From JANYIP01 sp031394045 (lineage in GTDB: Bacteria; Actinomycetota; Actinomycetes; Prado026), in assembly GCA_031394045.1 (NCBI GenBank), contig JANMWN010000121.1:1-32335 (forward strand): 32,335 bases of DNA, read 5' to 3'. The notes under the pieces were generated by a model. The model was not told where the DNA came from and searched no databases. It saw only the letters and a list, made by a program, of their open reading frames with translations. Position numbers and translations under genes: made by a program. Shown here one piece after another: positions 29,785 to 32,335 of this stretch; position 1 is the first letter of the stretch, and the number at the start of each line of letters is the position of its first letter.

Positions 29785-31469
29785 GCGAGGCGGTGGCGGA
29801 CGCCGGGGTCGGCGCAGAGACGGCACAGCAGCAACAGCAGAAGGCGGGCATGCAGAAGCTGCTCGACAGCATCGAGCGCATCGGCAACAAGGTGCCGCAC
29901 CCGGCGATCATCTTTCTGGCGCTGTGCGGGATCGTCATCCTGCTGTCGGCGCTGTTCTCCTGGATGGGCGTCCACGTCACGTACGAGAGCGCGACCCCGC
30001 CTGGCACCAGCGTCGACGCCGACTACCTCGGCGGTAGCGTCGTGCCGGGGATCGACTCGCCCCCGCACGTCCCGTCGCCGGACGAGTACAAGATCCACAC
30101 CGAGACGACTGCCGTCGAGAGCCTGCTCAGCGGCGACGGCATCAGGTTCCTGTTCACCTCGGCGATCCAGAACTTCAACGACTTCGGCGTCGTCGCCGTC
30201 ATCCTCGTGGCGATGATCGGCGTCGGGGTCGCCGAAGAGGCCGGGTTGATAGCCGCGTTGATCCGCAAGCTGGTGGGGGTGGCGCCCGCTGGCGCGATCA
30301 CCTTCATCATCGTGCTGGTCGGCATGCTCTCAAGCATCGCCTCGGACGCTGGCTACCTGGTGCTGATCCCGTTGGGGGCAGTCGTCTTCCGAAGTCTCGG
30401 GCGCAACCCGCTCGCGGGTATCGCCGCTGCCTTCGCCGGCGTCAGCGCGGGCTTCGCGGTGAACTTCCTGATCGCACCGTTCGACGCGATCCTCACCGAG
30501 ATCACGAACGAGTCGATCCAGCTGGTCCAGCCCGGTCACACCATCCAGGTCACGGCGAACCTGTACTGGGGCATCGGCTCAACCATCCTGATCACGGCCG
30601 TCATCACGCTGATGACCGAGCGGATCGTCGAGAAGGGTCTGGGGCCATGGGACGCTGCCGACGCGGCCCCCGAGGCCGAGGCGCTGGAGGCTGCGATCGA
30701 GGTCCCCGCCGGCGAGGCCCGCGGTCTGCGGTTCGCGTTCTGGGGCTTCCTCGGGGTGATGCTCTTCATCGGCCTGCTCGGCGTCCCGTCTGGAGCGCCG
30801 CTGCGTAACCCGAAGACCGGCGCACTGTTCGGCGACTCTCCGCTCATGCAGAGCCTGATCTTCCTGATCATGCTGGTGTTCCTGGTGACCGGCCTGTGCT
30901 ACGGCCAGGGCGCCGGGACGATGAAGACGAGCACTGAGGCGATCGCAGCGATCACCAAGACCTTCGCCGGTCTCGGCGGCCTGATCTTCCTGTTGTTGAT
31001 CATCGCCCAGTTCATCGCGTACTTCAACTACAGCAACATGGCGACCATCGCCGCCGTGAAGATGGCGGACTGGCTCGAGCACCGCAACATCGAGGCGCTG
31101 TGGCTGCTCGTCGGCCTGATCCTCGTGGTGACGGTGCTCAACCTGATCATCCCGGGCGTCATGCCCAAGTGGGCGATCTTCGCGCCGATCTTCATCCCGC
31201 TGTTCCTGCGCCTCGGCGTCGCCCCTCAGACGGTCCTCGCGGCGTACCGGGTCGGCGACGGCCCGACGAACGTGATCACCCCGTTGATGGTCTACCTGCC
31301 GTTCATCGTGCTGCTCGTGCAGAGGTACAAGAAGAGTGCGGGAGTGGGTACCGTCGTGTCGATGATGCTGCCGTACACCGTGGTGCTGGTCGTGACCTGG
31401 ACCGCGTTCTACATCGCCTGGTACCTGCTCGGGATCCCCTGGGGGCCTGGGGCACCGGTCCACTCGTGA
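29781..31469 (+). CDS. AbgT-family transporter
   Basis: A 562-residue polytopic protein of the AbgT family, whose members import p-aminobenzoyl-glutamate or dipeptides or export antimetabolites. After a Gln-rich cytoplasmic N-terminus, family landmarks are RIGNKVPHPAIIFLALCG, VGVAEEAGLIAALIRKLV, SSIASDAGYLVLIPLGA, GVSAGFAVNFLIAPFDAIL, QFIAYFNYSNMATIAAV and YRVGDGPTNVITPLMVYLPF. ATG at 29781 overlaps the stop of the aminopeptidase remnant (ATGA), and GGAGG lies about 12 bases upstream inside that remnant. Its own stop overlaps the next gene's GTG. An aminopeptidase next to an AbgT transporter would fit uptake and hydrolysis of a small amide; here the hydrolase is broken and the transporter looks intact. 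Confidence 0.93.
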   Translation: MSEAVADAGVGAETAQQQQQKAGMQKLLDSIERIGNKVPHPAIIFLALCGIVILLSALFSWMGVHVTYESATPPGTSVDADYLGGSVVPGIDSPPHVPSPDEYKIHTETTAVESLLSGDGIRFLFTSAIQNFNDFGVVAVILVAMIGVGVAEEAGLIAALIRKLVGVAPAGAITFIIVLVGMLSSIASDAGYLVLIPLGAVVFRSLGRNPLAGIAAAFAGVSAGFAVNFLIAPFDAILTEITNESIQLVQPGHTIQVTANLYWGIGSTILITAVITLMTERIVEKGLGPWDAADAAPEAEALEAAIEVPAGEARGLRFAFWGFLGVMLFIGLLGVPSGAPLRNPKTGALFGDSPLMQSLIFLIMLVFLVTGLCYGQGAGTMKTSTEAIAAITKTFAGLGGLIFLLLIIAQFIAYFNYSNMATIAAVKMADWLEHRNIEALWLLVGLILVVTVLNLIIPGVMPKWAIFAPIFIPLFLRLGVAPQTVLAAYRVGDGPTNVITPLMVYLPFIVLLVQRYKKSAGVGTVVSMMLPYTVVLVVTWTAFYIAWYLLGIPWGPGAPVHS

Positions 31470-32335
31470 GCAGCCCAGAGCGAGCAGAGCCAGCAGAGCC
31501 AAGCAGGTATCGCGGCCCGCTTATCCTCGGGCTCAAGATTGCCCTCGGTCTGATCGCGATCTGGTACTTCAGCCGGTTGGTACGTCGGGTGGACTGGGCG
31601 CACGTCTGGGCCTCGTTGCAGCTGCTCGCCATCTGGCAGATCGGCGTGCTCCTGCTCGTCGTCGCCCTGCGGCAGACGCTCAACGCGACGCCGTTGTCCT
31701 TGTACGTGCCGGGACTTGGCGTCCCCCGGGCAGTGATGAACGACCTGTCGGCCAACCTGACTGCGACGGTCGCTCCACCGCCCGCAGACCTCGTGCTGCG
31801 GATGGCGATGTTCCGGTCGTGGGGCATCGACACGTCCAGCGGTGCGTCCGGCCTCACCCTGAACACGTTGGCCTACTACGTCGCCCGCTTCGGCGCCCCT
31901 ACCGTCGGCTTCCTCGTCGCCCTGGCCTTCGACGGCTTCCATCCTGGGTATGCGTGGACCGCGCTCACCGGCGGCGCCATCGCAGCGTCCATCGTCGTCG
32001 GGCTGGTGCTCGTTTCGCGGGGGCGCAAGGTCGCCGCCGGTCTGGGCCTGTGGTTGGGCAACCGGGCGCGCCGGTTCAGCAAGAAGGTCGACCCGCAGCA
32101 GTGGTCCGACGCCATGGCGAGGTTCCAGGTCGAGTCGTCGTCGCGGCTGCGTACCCAGAGCTGGCGGGCCGGCCTGGCGCTGCTGGCCCTGCTCCTCACT
32201 GAGGGTCTGTTGCTGGTGCTGTGCCTGCGTTTCACCGGCGTACCGGGGTCGGTGGCTCCGGCGTGGGCGGTTCTGGCGGCGCTGCTCGTGAGCTACCCGC
32301 TGACGGCGTTGCCGTTCGCCGGGCTCGGCGTGCTC
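31466..32335 (+). CDS. LPG-synthase transmembrane-domain protein (UPF0104), partial
   Basis: The open frame starts at GTG 31466, overlapping the AbgT stop, and runs off the window after 290 codons without a stop. It encodes a cytoplasmic leader with a short Glu/Ala/Pro-rich repeat (SSPERAEPAEPSRY). Membrane segments follow, with family features such as LRQTLNATPLSLYVPGLG, MNDLSANLTATVAPPPADL and LVLRMAMFRSWGID. The pattern matches the lysylphosphatidylglycerol synthase/UPF0104 membrane domain. Without the C-terminal region it is not possible to say whether an aminoacyl-transferase domain follows; most UPF0104 proteins lack one and act as lipid flippase-like membrane proteins of unclear substrate. 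It forms a coupled run with the AbgT gene. Confidence 0.88.
   Translation, partial: MSSPERAEPAEPSRYRGPLILGLKIALGLIAIWYFSRLVRRVDWAHVWASLQLLAIWQIGVLLLVVALRQTLNATPLSLYVPGLGVPRAVMNDLSANLTATVAPPPADLVLRMAMFRSWGIDTSSGASGLTLNTLAYYVARFGAPTVGFLVALAFDGFHPGYAWTALTGGAIAASIVVGLVLVSRGRKVAAGLGLWLGNRARRFSKKVDPQQWSDAMARFQVESSSRLRTQSWRAGLALLALLLTEGLLLVLCLRFTGVPGSVAPAWAVLAALLVSYPLTALPFAGLGVL

Noticed and set aside
31470..31500. AGAGC/AGCAG short repeat at the start of the last gene as a slipped-strand contingency locus
   Set aside because: Units are imperfect and few, and the coding frame through them is normal.

Overview
The window is high-GC DNA with GTG/TTG starts and densely packed, often overlapping genes. 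The families present (DprE1/DprE2 arabinan-precursor enzymes, a SigE-type sigma factor, a PF10081 alpha/beta hydrolase, Acyltransferase_3, and secreted proteins with long Ser/Pro/Ala-rich leaders) point to an actinomycete. I cannot assign a genus. No rRNA, tRNA, CRISPR array, integrase or intact insertion sequence was seen.

Layout. 1-4.5 kb: a degenerate EAL-domain protein, a membrane acyltransferase, a divergent TetR/cupin pair sharing a perfect 14-bp palindromic operator, and a secreted DD-peptidase-fold protein. 4.7-11.6 kb: a cell-envelope block centred on decaprenyl-phosphoryl-arabinose synthesis (UbiA-type DPPR synthase, dprE1, dprE2, translationally coupled). It is flanked by two paralogous exported phosphodiester-glycosidase-family proteins, a divergent histidine phosphatase and a lipoprotein alpha/beta hydrolase. 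11.7-20.3 kb: a YidE/AspT-type transporter, a broken NAD-dependent epimerase, a Wzy/O-antigen-ligase-like polymerase with TPRs, a 1157-aa secreted protein ending in three ~125-residue repeats, then a gene-poor stretch with strong inverted repeats and a 101-bp relic of the transporter gene. 20.3-25.7 kb: a secreted ScyD-like beta-propeller protein, a small hypothetical, a Met-rich cupredoxin lipoprotein, two pseudogenes, and a sigma factor/membrane partner/hypothetical run. 25.8-32.3 kb: a membrane alpha/beta hydrolase, a CPBP protease, then a run of an internally deleted leucyl aminopeptidase, an AbgT-family transporter and an LPG-synthase-type membrane protein running off the end.

How the genes work together. 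UbiA attaches phosphoribose to decaprenyl phosphate, a phosphatase must remove the 5-phosphate, and DprE1/DprE2 epimerise ribose to arabinose to give the donor for cell-wall arabinan. The histidine phosphatase next door is a candidate for the otherwise missing phosphatase step. DprE1 has Ala where Mycobacterium tuberculosis has Cys387, the residue attacked by benzothiazinones.

The second theme is gene decay. Four genes carry frameshifts, nonsense codons or internal deletions, and there is one short duplicated relic, all within about 16 kb. The relic's deletion junctions fall at 4- and 7-bp microhomologies. This could be real genome erosion or, for the single-base lesions, assembly error; both readings are set out below.
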